Shown in pieces: positions 17,322-24,442 of a stretch of 32,546 nucleotides of DNA; the first letter of the stretch is position 1; every line of letters begins with the position of its first letter. The DNA lies in assembly GCF_014692495.1 (NCBI RefSeq), contig NZ_JACOIJ010000036.1, positions 1 through 32,546 on the forward strand, in the 5' to 3' direction. The translations under genes and the position numbers were made by a program. The notes under the pieces are model-generated. The model was given only the letters and a program-made list of their open reading frames with translations. It did not search any database and was not told where the DNA came from. Source of the stretch: Sphingobacterium litopenaei (GTDB taxonomy: Bacteria > Bacteroidota > Bacteroidia > Sphingobacteriales > Sphingobacteriaceae).

Positions 17322-18302
17322 ATGAGTACACAAAAAGGTCCAATTAGTCAATTTATTGAGCACAATTACCGTCACTTTAATGCTGCCGCATTAGTAGATG
17401 CAGCTAAAGGATATGAACAACATTTACTAGAAGGTGGTAAAATGTTGATCTCATTAGGTGGTGCTATGTCAACTGCTGAATTAGGTGTTTCTTTAGCGGA
17501 GATGATCCGTCAAGATAAAGTACATATTATCTCGTGTACAGGTGCAAACTTAGAGGAGGATGTGATGAATTTGGTAGCGCACTCGCACTACAAACGTATT
17601 CCTAACTACCGTGATTTGACACCAGAGCAAGAGCGCGAATTATTAGATACACACTTCAACCGTGTTACAGATACTTGTATCCCTGAAGAAGAGGCATTTC
17701 GTCGTCTTCAACAACACTTGGAAGATGTATGGCACGCTGCTGAAGCTAAAGGTGAACGTTACTTACCACATGAATTTTTATATCAAGTAGTTAATTCTGG
17801 CGTATTGGAGCAATACTATGAAATCGATCCTAAAGATTCTTGGATCGTAGCGGCTGCTGAGAAAAATTTACCAATCGTATGTCCGGGATGGGAAGATTCT
17901 ACTACAGGTAATATCTTCGCGGCAAACGTGATCAAAGGTAACTTGAAAGCTTCTACTGTGAAATCAGGTATTGAATACATGATTTACTTGACAGAATGGT
18001 ACCGTGCTAATTCAGAAGGTAAAGGTGTTGGTTTCTTCCAAATTGCTGGTGGTATCTCTGGTGACTTCCCTATCTGTGTAGTACCTATGATGTACCAAGA
18101 TTTAGAATGGGAAGATGTTCCTTTCTGGTCTTACTTCTGTCAGATTTCTGACTCTACAACTTCTTATGGTTCGTACTCAGGTGCTGTTCCTAATGAGAAA
18201 ATAACTTGGGGTAAATTAGATATTGATACGCCAAAATTCATGATTGAATCCGATGCTACTATCGTAGCGCCATTGGTGTTCGCTTGGATCTTGGGACAAT
18301 AG
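17322..18302 (+). CDS. Deoxyhypusine-synthase-like protein
   Basis: 326 residues, the length of archaeal/bacterial DHS-family proteins. NAD-fold hallmarks are visible: MLISLGGAMSTAELG (41-55), IISCTGANLEEDV (69-81), VCPGWEDSTTGNIF (186-199) and the C-terminal WGKLDIDTPKFMIESDATIVAPL (from 296). True DHS transfers an aminobutyl group from spermidine to a lysine of eIF5A through an enzyme lysine within a GGGVPKN-like motif. By eye, the matching segment here is AGGISGD (242-248), with no lysine. Bacteria lack eIF5A, so this homologue probably does other polyamine-type chemistry or uses NAD differently; the function is unknown. Codons look well adapted, suggesting good expression. Preceded by an exact -7 box and followed by a hairpin. 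Confidence 0.88.
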   Translation: MSTQKGPISQFIEHNYRHFNAAALVDAAKGYEQHLLEGGKMLISLGGAMSTAELGVSLAEMIRQDKVHIISCTGANLEEDVMNLVAHSHYKRIPNYRDLTPEQERELLDTHFNRVTDTCIPEEEAFRRLQQHLEDVWHAAEAKGERYLPHEFLYQVVNSGVLEQYYEIDPKDSWIVAAAEKNLPIVCPGWEDSTTGNIFAANVIKGNLKASTVKSGIEYMIYLTEWYRANSEGKGVGFFQIAGGISGDFPICVVPMMYQDLEWEDVPFWSYFCQISDSTTSYGSYSGAVPNEKITWGKLDIDTPKFMIESDATIVAPLVFAWILGQ

Positions 18303-18327
18303 TTTAGATATTAGTATTTAGAATATG

Positions 18328-18359
18328 AGATATGAGATTTTTTCTTGTATCTCATATCT
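18328..18359. repeat. Inverted repeat after the DHS-like gene, possible terminator
   Basis: Perfect 11-bp arms AGATATGAGAT (18328-18338) and ATCTCATATCT (18349-18359) with a 10-nt T-rich loop. The T run after the stem is short, so termination is plausible but not certain. Part of the left arm (TGAGATATGAGA, 18326-18337) recurs at 18990-19001. Confidence 0.55.
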
Positions 18360-18394
18360 TTACTTCTAGGAGTTCAAAAAAAGAAGTATATTCA

Positions 18395-18443
18395 ATCTAA
18401 TATCTATTGTCTAACATCTATTATCTAATATCTGTTAATCTAA
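18395..18443. repeat. 14-bp degenerate tandem repeat
   Basis: Three units of ATCTAATATCTATT (variants GTCTAACATCTATT and ATCTAATATCTGTT) at 18395-18436, followed by a partial fourth copy that runs up to the start codon at 18443. Confidence 0.7.
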
Positions 18444-18985
18444 TGACAATGAGCAACCTTCTTACTGATAACCCTATTGCTTTGCAAGCTTTGATGAATG
18501 AAACCTTGTTTTCTACTGGTTTTACTGTGGATGAAAATTCTGGAGTAGCATCTTCATCATCTGTTGCTGTTGTAAATTGGGATTCGTCTTCGGAAGAGTT
18601 TGTTTTTCAGGGGGATAAAAGTACAGGAGTATTGTTTATTCTGAGGTATCCTTCTTATCCATATTTCTCGCCTGCGGCAGAAAAAGCTTTTATCAAAACC
18701 ATAGGAGCATTGCAGCTTACTCCAGAAAATGTAGCTATAGTCAATTTGGCGAATCCTCAAAATCCAAATGACTTTAAACGTATTATGGCTTTCTTCGAGC
18801 CTAAGAAAATCACATTGTTAGGCGTCGAACCCGCTTCCTTAAAACTTCCAGAAATCACACACAATTCATATATGAAAGGTCGTATTGCTACTGTGTTTAA
18901 TACTTTTTCATTTGAAGAGATGTTTGCCGATGTCAATAAAAAGAAACTTTTCTGGGGAGAATTTAAGACATTTATTGGTAATTGA
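18443..18985 (+). CDS. Unrecognised cytoplasmic protein
   Basis: 180 residues from the ATG at 18443 (MTMSNLL); a second ATG at 18449 is equally likely. An upstream TTG at 18407 lies inside the 14-bp tandem repeats and is not credible. No signal peptide or membrane helix. The sequence alternates strands and helices (GVLFILRYPSYPYFSPAAE; VAIVNLANPQNPNDFKRIMAFFEPKKITLLGVEPASLKLP) and ends FWGEFKTFIGN. The layout vaguely recalls small uracil-glycosylase-fold proteins such as DNA polymerase III psi, but no diagnostic motif supports this. It lies between the DHS-like gene and rdgB, framed by related TGAGATATGAGA-type intergenic repeats. Probably a lineage-specific conserved protein. Confidence 0.65.
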   Translation: MTMSNLLTDNPIALQALMNETLFSTGFTVDENSGVASSSSVAVVNWDSSSEEFVFQGDKSTGVLFILRYPSYPYFSPAAEKAFIKTIGALQLTPENVAIVNLANPQNPNDFKRIMAFFEPKKITLLGVEPASLKLPEITHNSYMKGRIATVFNTFSFEEMFADVNKKKLFWGEFKTFIGN

Positions 18986-19091
18986 GTAGTGAGATATGAG
19001 AATTGAGATTTTTCTTATTTCTTACTTTTGATTTATCACTTCTTCTTATTTCTTTTTTGACTTCTACCTTTTTACTTTATACTTTTACAGC
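18986..19091. other. Pyrimidine-rich spacer with a copy of the TGAGATATGAGA motif
   Basis: The spacer starts with TGAGATATGAGA (18990-19001) and TTTTTCTT, matching parts of the hairpin before the previous gene. It then runs almost entirely in T and C on the plus strand (about 19008-19085) up to rdgB. No clear -33/-7 pair could be chosen because the tract offers many near-matches. Confidence 0.5.
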
Positions 19092-19667
19092 ATGTTAGAA
19101 CTAGTATTTGCGACGAATAACGCCCATAAGCTTGAAGAAGTGCAAGCTATTGTAGGAGATAAGTTTGTATTGAAATCTTTAAGTGATATAGGTTGTCAAG
19201 ACGATATTCCAGAGACAGGAGTAACTTTTAAAGAAAATGCAAAACAGAAAACTGATTATTTAGTGGACAAATATGGTTTATACTGTTTTGGTGATGACTC
19301 AGGACTAGAGATAGATGCTTTGAATGGAGAGCCTGGTGTATATTCAGCACGTTATTCAGGAACACGCGATATGGAAAAGAACATTGAATTCGTATTAGAG
19401 AAATTAGGTGATAATCCAAATAGAACAGCACGTTTCAAAACAGTGATTTCTTTGTATTTTAATGAGCAACAACATTTCTTTGAAGGAGCTATTGAAGGTA
19501 AGATTATAAAGGAAAGAAAAGGTGAGAAGGGCTTCGGTTACGATCCTATTTTTATTCCGAATGGCTATGATAAGACCTTCGCTGAAATGTCCTCTGAAGA
19601 GAAAAATGCGATTAGCCACCGCGCAATTGCTGTCTCTAAACTAGCAGAGTTTTTAAAAAACTATTAG
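19092..19667 (+). CDS. rdgB: dITP/XTP pyrophosphatase (Ham1/RdgB family)
   Basis: 191 residues, normal length. Removes non-canonical purine nucleoside triphosphates (dITP, ITP, XTP) by pyrophosphate hydrolysis so they do not enter DNA or RNA; cytoplasmic. Family motifs are in order: substrate-binding TNNAHKLEE (8-16), DDSGLEI (68-74) with the catalytic acidic residues, GEPGVYSARYSG (79-90), GFGYDPIF (147-154) and SHRAIA (175-180). The start at 19092 is the only sensible one, as the first strand LELVFATNN follows immediately. Convergent with the OstA-like gene, with a long hairpin between them serving both. Confidence 0.96.
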   Translation: MLELVFATNNAHKLEEVQAIVGDKFVLKSLSDIGCQDDIPETGVTFKENAKQKTDYLVDKYGLYCFGDDSGLEIDALNGEPGVYSARYSGTRDMEKNIEFVLEKLGDNPNRTARFKTVISLYFNEQQHFFEGAIEGKIIKERKGEKGFGYDPIFIPNGYDKTFAEMSSEEKNAISHRAIAVSKLAEFLKNY

Positions 19668-19727
19668 TGTATAAATAAAAATTAAAACTTATCTCCTTGT
19701 CTAAGTAGGGATGATAAGAAAGTTTAT

Positions 19728-19768
19728 AAAAACAAGAAGCTCATCAAATTGATGAGCTTCTTGTTTTT
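19728..19768. terminator. Bidirectional terminator, rdgB / OstA-like gene
   Basis: A 20-bp perfect inverted repeat (arms 19728-19747 and 19749-19768) with five A on the left and five T on the right, so it works on both strands. It overlaps the OstA-like stop codon. A weaker CTTATC/GATAAG pair (19688-19693, 19713-19718) lies just upstream. Confidence 0.88.
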
Positions 19769-22037
19769 ATGGTTCGATTTCTTCTGAAATTTCTTCAATC
19801 TGTTTTTTCTTTTCGATTGGTTTACCTTTTACTTCGACTTCTTCTTTCTCACTTTTATCACCTTTAGCATCCGTTGTATCATTGTCTTTTGGAAGCTCTC
19901 GTTTTCGGTTTAATAGATCTTCTTTCGATTTTGGTCTATCTTGCGGTCGCCAAACAAATCCAGGTAAAATTTCATTTTCTTGCGTTACCAAGCTAAAAGG
20001 ATACACCTTTTGATCTACCTTCTTAATGGTCACATAGTCAATAATTTTCTTATCTTCCATGTACACTTTAATTCGTCCACCACGATCATGAAACATCTCC
20101 GTGATAATTTTTGTTTTATCATTTTGAGAGAACACCAGATTCTCAGCATTACCATCTACAAATAGTCTTTCAATATTATTATTAGCAAAGAAAGCCGTAA
20201 TCTTACGTCCCTTAAGCTGGTTGAATTTTGTGGAATCGGACAATGCGTTCACCATAAAAGCATTTTCTTTCAAAAGCGCATTATCCATTTTTTGATTCAC
20301 AATCTGCATGTATATAGTGTCTGCCGATATTTGAGAATCTTGAGCCCAAATCATTGGTCTTCCCATAAAGCGAAACATAGAATCCTGCATGCCATAATAT
20401 ACAGAATCCGCTACTGCCTGCAGGTCGGATTTGAACAATCGCACATTATAATAAGCTTTTACTATACGGGTACGAGACGTATCTGAAATTTCTTTTTTAG
20501 TCAAATTTGTATCAGCCTGTTGCGCAATTTTCAATGCTTGATTGATGGCAGTGTCTGCATGTCCTGCTATGGGAACAACAGCTTTTTGACGAAGAATAGA
20601 ATCAGCTTTCAAAGTGTGCTCAATTTCTTTCCTTCCTTCACCATGATTATTGTTTGCTGTAGTTTTACTAGTAACCTTAGGAGCAGCTTTTTTAACAGCA
20701 TTGGTAGCTTTTTGCAATGTTCTTCCTTCTGTTTTTTCTACTTTGGCTAATGGATCAGCTCCTTGCACTTGCGTAGAATCAGTTAATGTGTTTTCACCCG
20801 TATCATCGTCATCTCCATAATCTTCTTCGTCTTCATCCAACATCTCGCCACCATTTCGATCTAATTTTAAGTCCAATGGAATGTATTCTTTAGCAAGAAT
20901 CATTCGCGAATATAAGGTGTCTGCAGTCATGTAGACCGAATCTATTTTAGGTTCTGGTTTAGGATCTACAGTGGGCTTTTCAATATAATTTGTAACTTCA
21001 TTTTCCGAAGTTTTAGTTTCAGTTGACTTTTTCTCTTTATTCGTCTGAACTTCTTTTTTGTTTGGTTTCTTGCTTTCCGTACTAGCCATTAAAGGAGGTT
21101 CAACTTTCGTAGAATCTGATGCTGTACTATCCGAATCATTTTTAACCACCGTAATGATATACGGCTTTTCAGTCATCAAAATAGATTCTTCGTCTTGCTT
21201 ATATTCTCCCTTCCCTCCATAAGCATAAAACTTGTCCAAGGTATCCACGAACACCACATTCCGAAAGGCTTTACCTATACCTGTAGCACGTTCATAATGA
21301 AGACTATCACCCTTTAGAAATCGGCTGCCTTCGGTATATAAATTTTTCTTATTGAAATTAGCGATACCTGTAGCCGTATTGTATACACCTTTCTCTGTAT
21401 ATAAGTTTTCTTGTTTATTGCCTTTGATATTTGTTGGTCCAAAAAAGTAGGTGTCCTTAGTCATGCTGTTATACCGCATAGTATCGGTGTAAACCTTAAC
21501 CGAAGGATTTCTCACAATTACTTTATAACGGAAATAAGCATCTCCAGAATTTTCGAAATAATAAGCATTCCGTGAAGTGATGGTGTCAGTTTGCGTGATA
21601 ATCCGACCCCCTCCCGTATACGTTCCGATTTTTGAGCGCATATTATACGTCAGATAATTCGTGGTTAATACCGAATTTCTATCTACCATCTTGACATTGC
21701 CTGTAAGTTTAGCATGTTGTGCGGCGGCGTCATAATGTAAATAGTCCGAATAAATAACGGTACCCGAAGGCTGAGTAATGACTACATTCCCAAAAGCTTC
21801 GAAAAACTGTTGTTTAATTTCATTTTCGTAGATATAACCACTGTCAGCAGAAAGGGTGTTTCCTTTGTGTTCATAGACAGGATTATAAAAGGTCATGTGA
21901 CCAGTTTTTGCATTGATTCGGCCTGAACTTGAGGATACCAAATTCATACGGTTAGCTTCGCTAACTTGTGTAGGAATTTGTCCGAACAAAACTTGTACGG
22001 AAAAGATAAATAAGAGTAAGGATATATACTTCTTCAC
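19767..22037 (-). CDS. OstA-like LPS-transport protein with acidic linker
   Basis: 756 residues. A signal peptide (about 1-19, LLLFIFSVQVLFG) leads into OstA/LptA-type beta-jellyroll repeats at about 30-295, recognisable by phrases such as GHMTFYNPVYEHKGNTLSAD, AFGNVVITQPSGTVIYSD and HAKLTGNVKMVDRNSVLTT. A second OstA-like block follows at about 525-715 (VYYGMQDSMFRFMGRPMIWA; NQLKGRKITAFFANNNIERL). Between them lie low-complexity linkers (about 300-365 and 395-525) rich in Lys, Thr and Glu, with an acidic run near 401-412, and the C-terminus is also charged. OstA-fold proteins bridge LPS across the periplasm; this is the Bacteroidota version, not a classical LptD, since no C-terminal barrel is evident. 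Divergent from tilS. Confidence 0.82.
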   Translation of the reverse strand: MKKYISLLLFIFSVQVLFGQIPTQVSEANRMNLVSSSSGRINAKTGHMTFYNPVYEHKGNTLSADSGYIYENEIKQQFFEAFGNVVITQPSGTVIYSDYLHYDAAAQHAKLTGNVKMVDRNSVLTTNYLTYNMRSKIGTYTGGGRIITQTDTITSRNAYYFENSGDAYFRYKVIVRNPSVKVYTDTMRYNSMTKDTYFFGPTNIKGNKQENLYTEKGVYNTATGIANFNKKNLYTEGSRFLKGDSLHYERATGIGKAFRNVVFVDTLDKFYAYGGKGEYKQDEESILMTEKPYIITVVKNDSDSTASDSTKVEPPLMASTESKKPNKKEVQTNKEKKSTETKTSENEVTNYIEKPTVDPKPEPKIDSVYMTADTLYSRMILAKEYIPLDLKLDRNGGEMLDEDEEDYGDDDDTGENTLTDSTQVQGADPLAKVEKTEGRTLQKATNAVKKAAPKVTSKTTANNNHGEGRKEIEHTLKADSILRQKAVVPIAGHADTAINQALKIAQQADTNLTKKEISDTSRTRIVKAYYNVRLFKSDLQAVADSVYYGMQDSMFRFMGRPMIWAQDSQISADTIYMQIVNQKMDNALLKENAFMVNALSDSTKFNQLKGRKITAFFANNNIERLFVDGNAENLVFSQNDKTKIITEMFHDRGGRIKVYMEDKKIIDYVTIKKVDQKVYPFSLVTQENEILPGFVWRPQDRPKSKEDLLNRKRELPKDNDTTDAKGDKSEKEEVEVKGKPIEKKKQIEEISEEIEP

Positions 22038-22119
22038 GAAGGCAAAAATAGATAATTAAATAGCAAAAAAATGTTAATACAATCATTTTTCCTGTTAAAT
22101 AAAATCAATTTTTAATCCC

Positions 22120-22127
22120 TATTTTTG
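22120..22127 (+). promoter_or_regulatory. -7 box abutting the tilS start
   Basis: TATTTTTG matches TAnnTTTG exactly and ends only four bases before the tilS ATG at 22132, so transcription would begin at or next to the start codon. A clear -33 element is not seen. Confidence 0.4.
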
Positions 22128-22131
22128 ATAT

Positions 22132-23469
22132 ATGGATATTCTCAACCGATTTGAGTGTTATGTGGAAGAAAATAAGCTGTTTAGCAAGGCTGATAAAATC
22201 CTTGTAGCGGTGAGTGGAGGGCGCGATTCCATGTTATTATTGTGGCTACTTCATCACTGCAATTATTCCATCGAAGTCGCACATTGTAATTTTCAGTTAC
22301 GAGGAGAAGAATCCGACGGAGATGAGGCATTGGTTCGGGAATTTTCTGCTAAGAATTCTGTTCCAATTCATGTAAAAAGATTTGATACGCAAGGCTATTC
22401 AGAATCCACTAAAGTGTCGATTCAAATGGCTGCTCGAGAACTTCGATATACGTGGTTCGAAGAGTTGCGTCATCAGGAGAATTGTACGGTAATAGCTGTA
22501 GCGCAGCATATGAACGATTCTGTAGAAACTGTATTATTTAACTTGTCACGTGGAACGGGACTTCAGGGACTCCAAGGAATTCTACCAAAGCGAGACTATT
22601 CAAAGGTGGTGAGACCATTGTTGTTTCTTCAAAGCAGAGAAATTACAGCGTTTGTTCAAGAACAAAATATTCCATTTCGTGATGATTCTTCTAATTTCTC
22701 GAATAAATATGCGCGTAATAAAATACGTTTAGATATCATTCCAGAGTTGGAAAAACTCAATCCAGAATTTATTTCTATAATGAATGAGAATATTCAACGC
22801 ATGCGCGATTCGCAAGAAGTATTGTCTTCAAGTATGGTGCGACTGCGTAACGAAATGTTATTGCCTAGAGGTCATGATTCGTGGTTGATTAGTAAAGGAA
22901 ACCTTTCCAATCTTTCGTTGAATGAATTGTATTTCTTCTTCGAACCCTATGGTTTTAAGAAAAATGTTCTGCAAGATTTGCTAGATAATCTATATAAAGA
23001 ATCTGGAAAAAAGTTCGAAGCCGAAAGTTACCAGCTCATTACAGATAGAGAAGAAGTTGTGCTTTCACACATATTAGAGGATTATGAAGAAATCTTAATC
23101 CATTCAGAGGATAAAAAATTTGTTTGGGTAAATTATGAATTTTCTGCAGAGCTAAGCGAGAATATTTCTGTCCTGAAAGAAAAGAATATAGCTAAGATAG
23201 ATTTTGGAAAATTAGTTTTCCCTCTTGTTATTCGTTCTTGGCAGGAAGGAGATGTTTTTCAACCGCTTGGAATGCAGGGGAAGAAAAAGTTGAGTGATTA
23301 TTTTATCCAAAAGAAGATAAATATTTTAGAAAAAAGGCGCGTTCCAATTTTGGTAAATGGAGATGGTCGAATTATCTGGGTAGTTAATCACCACTTGGAC
23401 GAAAGATTTAAGATTAGGGATAATACACAAAAAGTCCTTAAATTAGTTTGCAATTTACAAACGATATGA
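22132..23469 (+). CDS. tilS: tRNA(Ile)-lysidine synthetase
   Basis: 445 residues. Uses ATP and lysine to convert C34 of the CAU-anticodon tRNA(Ile) to lysidine, changing both decoding and charging from Met to Ile; essential in most bacteria. The N-terminal PP-loop SGGRDS is at 28-33 (the usual motif is SGGxDS), followed by VAHCNFQLRGEESDGDE and the family segment DDSSNFSNKYARNKIR at about 184-199. The C-terminal TilS domain includes FPLVIRSWQEGDVFQPLGM and KKLSDYFIQKKI. The start at 22132 lies just behind a -7 box. The stop overlaps the ATG of the next gene as ATGA, implying coupled translation. Confidence 0.95.
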   Translation: MDILNRFECYVEENKLFSKADKILVAVSGGRDSMLLLWLLHHCNYSIEVAHCNFQLRGEESDGDEALVREFSAKNSVPIHVKRFDTQGYSESTKVSIQMAARELRYTWFEELRHQENCTVIAVAQHMNDSVETVLFNLSRGTGLQGLQGILPKRDYSKVVRPLLFLQSREITAFVQEQNIPFRDDSSNFSNKYARNKIRLDIIPELEKLNPEFISIMNENIQRMRDSQEVLSSSMVRLRNEMLLPRGHDSWLISKGNLSNLSLNELYFFFEPYGFKKNVLQDLLDNLYKESGKKFEAESYQLITDREEVVLSHILEDYEEILIHSEDKKFVWVNYEFSAELSENISVLKEKNIAKIDFGKLVFPLVIRSWQEGDVFQPLGMQGKKKLSDYFIQKKINILEKRRVPILVNGDGRIIWVVNHHLDERFKIRDNTQKVLKLVCNLQTI

Positions 23470-23945
23470 GTCAAGAAAAACATTTTGTTGAAAGACAATT
23501 TTTAGGGAGAGACATGACTTGGATTAGCGTCCGCATGACTTTGGCTTTATTTTGTTTTATCGTATACTACCTTAATGTGGATCATTTACCATCAAGACAA
23601 TTGTTTTTTATAGTTGGTAGCTGTATCATTGTAGTATCCATAGTGATGATGTATTTGGTACATTATAAAACAGATGTATATAATGGGAACGTGGTTTTGA
23701 GCGGTTTATGGTCGACAAGATTGGTGAAAATTGATTTGCCGTCTATTACGAAGGTGGAGAAAAAACCTTACAGTACGTACATCTTCAATAATCCAGTTTA
23801 TAATCTACATAAAAACGGTAAAATACGTTTCTATTCGGGTGGAAAAGATGCGGTTTGGTTGACAGATAAGGATGGCTTGATTTATATTATAGGTACGCAT
23901 CGTCAAGAAGAATTATATAATGCAATCCTAAAATCAAAATCTTAA
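23466..23945 (+). CDS. Two-helix membrane protein with PH-like domain
   Basis: 159 residues from the ATG at 23466, which overlaps the tilS stop by four bases (ATGA). A TTG six codons upstream is open but less likely. Two hydrophobic segments (about 19-37 and 45-66) form a hairpin, followed by a strand-rich soluble part (GNVVLSGLWSTRLVKIDLPSITKVEKK ... KIRFYSGGKDAVWLTDKDG) that looks like the bacterial PH-like domains found after paired helices. No signal peptide; likely an inner-membrane protein with the PH-like domain in the cytoplasm. Function unknown. The tight coupling to tilS may reflect only economy of expression. Confidence 0.75.
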   Translation: MSQEKHFVERQFLGRDMTWISVRMTLALFCFIVYYLNVDHLPSRQLFFIVGSCIIVVSIVMMYLVHYKTDVYNGNVVLSGLWSTRLVKIDLPSITKVEKKPYSTYIFNNPVYNLHKNGKIRFYSGGKDAVWLTDKDGLIYIIGTHRQEELYNAILKSKS

Positions 23946-24003
23946 ATAGTGTTAAGAGAATTGAGTCTGACATTACATTGACTTAAGTTTTTTACGTTTT
24001 TGA

Positions 24004-24011
24004 TATATTTG
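24004..24011 (+). promoter_or_regulatory. -7 box of the DUF4834 gene
   Basis: TATATTTG, an exact consensus match, ends 18 bases before the ATG at 24030. The nearest -33 candidate is TTG at 23978-23980, slightly too far upstream. Confidence 0.45.
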
Positions 24012-24029
24012 GGTAAATAGATAATACAG

Positions 24030-24347
24030 ATGACAGCTTTATATTTTATTTTAGGAGTTATTACTTTTTATTATGTCTTCAAATTTTCTATGCGTTTATT
24101 ATTACCATACGCTATGAAAAAGTTGACAGAGCGTATGATGAATAAGGCACAGCAAGGTAGAGGAGGTTTTACCTATACCTATACTTCCGGAAATCCATTT
24201 GGTCCACAATCAACATATCAAGACAATAATCAACAACAAAATAAATCAAATGGACAGGTACAGGTGGATTATGTGCCGCCTCGTGAAGAAAAGCGTACAG
24301 TAGCGCCTAATGCAGGTGAATTTATAGATTTCGAAGAAGTAAAGTAG
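24030..24347 (+). CDS. DUF4834 family membrane protein
   Basis: 105 residues. One N-terminal hydrophobic segment (about 3-22, ALYFILGVITFYYVFKFSMR), then an amphipathic basic stretch (YAMKKLTERMMNKAQQG), a Gly/Tyr/Gln/Asn-rich flexible part (about 44-75) and a C-terminal acidic motif EFIDFEEVK. This order matches the DUF4834 family of Bacteroidota, often found near recF and DUF721 genes as here. Function is unknown; topology suggests an inner-membrane anchor with a cytoplasmic disordered tail. It has its own -7 box and a strong terminator, so it is likely a single-gene unit. Confidence 0.78.
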   Translation: MTALYFILGVITFYYVFKFSMRLLLPYAMKKLTERMMNKAQQGRGGFTYTYTSGNPFGPQSTYQDNNQQQNKSNGQVQVDYVPPREEKRTVAPNAGEFIDFEEVK

Positions 24348-24368
24348 ATTTTCATATTAGCAAATGAG

Positions 24369-24410
24369 AATAGGTTGATTAGTGTCTAAAACTAATCAAC
24401 CTATTTTTTT
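24369..24410 (+). terminator. Rho-independent terminator after the DUF4834 gene
   Basis: Perfect 15-bp stem (arms 24369-24383 and 24391-24405) with loop GTCTAAA, followed by a T run to 24410. The T run also supplies the -33 region of the recF promoter. Confidence 0.92.
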
Positions 24411-24438
24411 GAGTTGTACTTTTTTAAGTTTTACTTTG
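24408..24438 (+). promoter_or_regulatory. recF promoter
   Basis: TTTG at 24408-24411, a 19-base spacer, then TTACTTTG at 24431-24438 (seven of eight to TAnnTTTG). The box ends four bases before the recF ATG, the same spacing as at tilS. Confidence 0.5.
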
Positions 24439-24442
24439 TATT

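Noticed and set aside
18407..18442. TTG start upstream of the unknown gene at 18443
   Set aside because: Falls within the tandem repeats and lacks an initiation signal; ATG at 18443 or 18449 is better.
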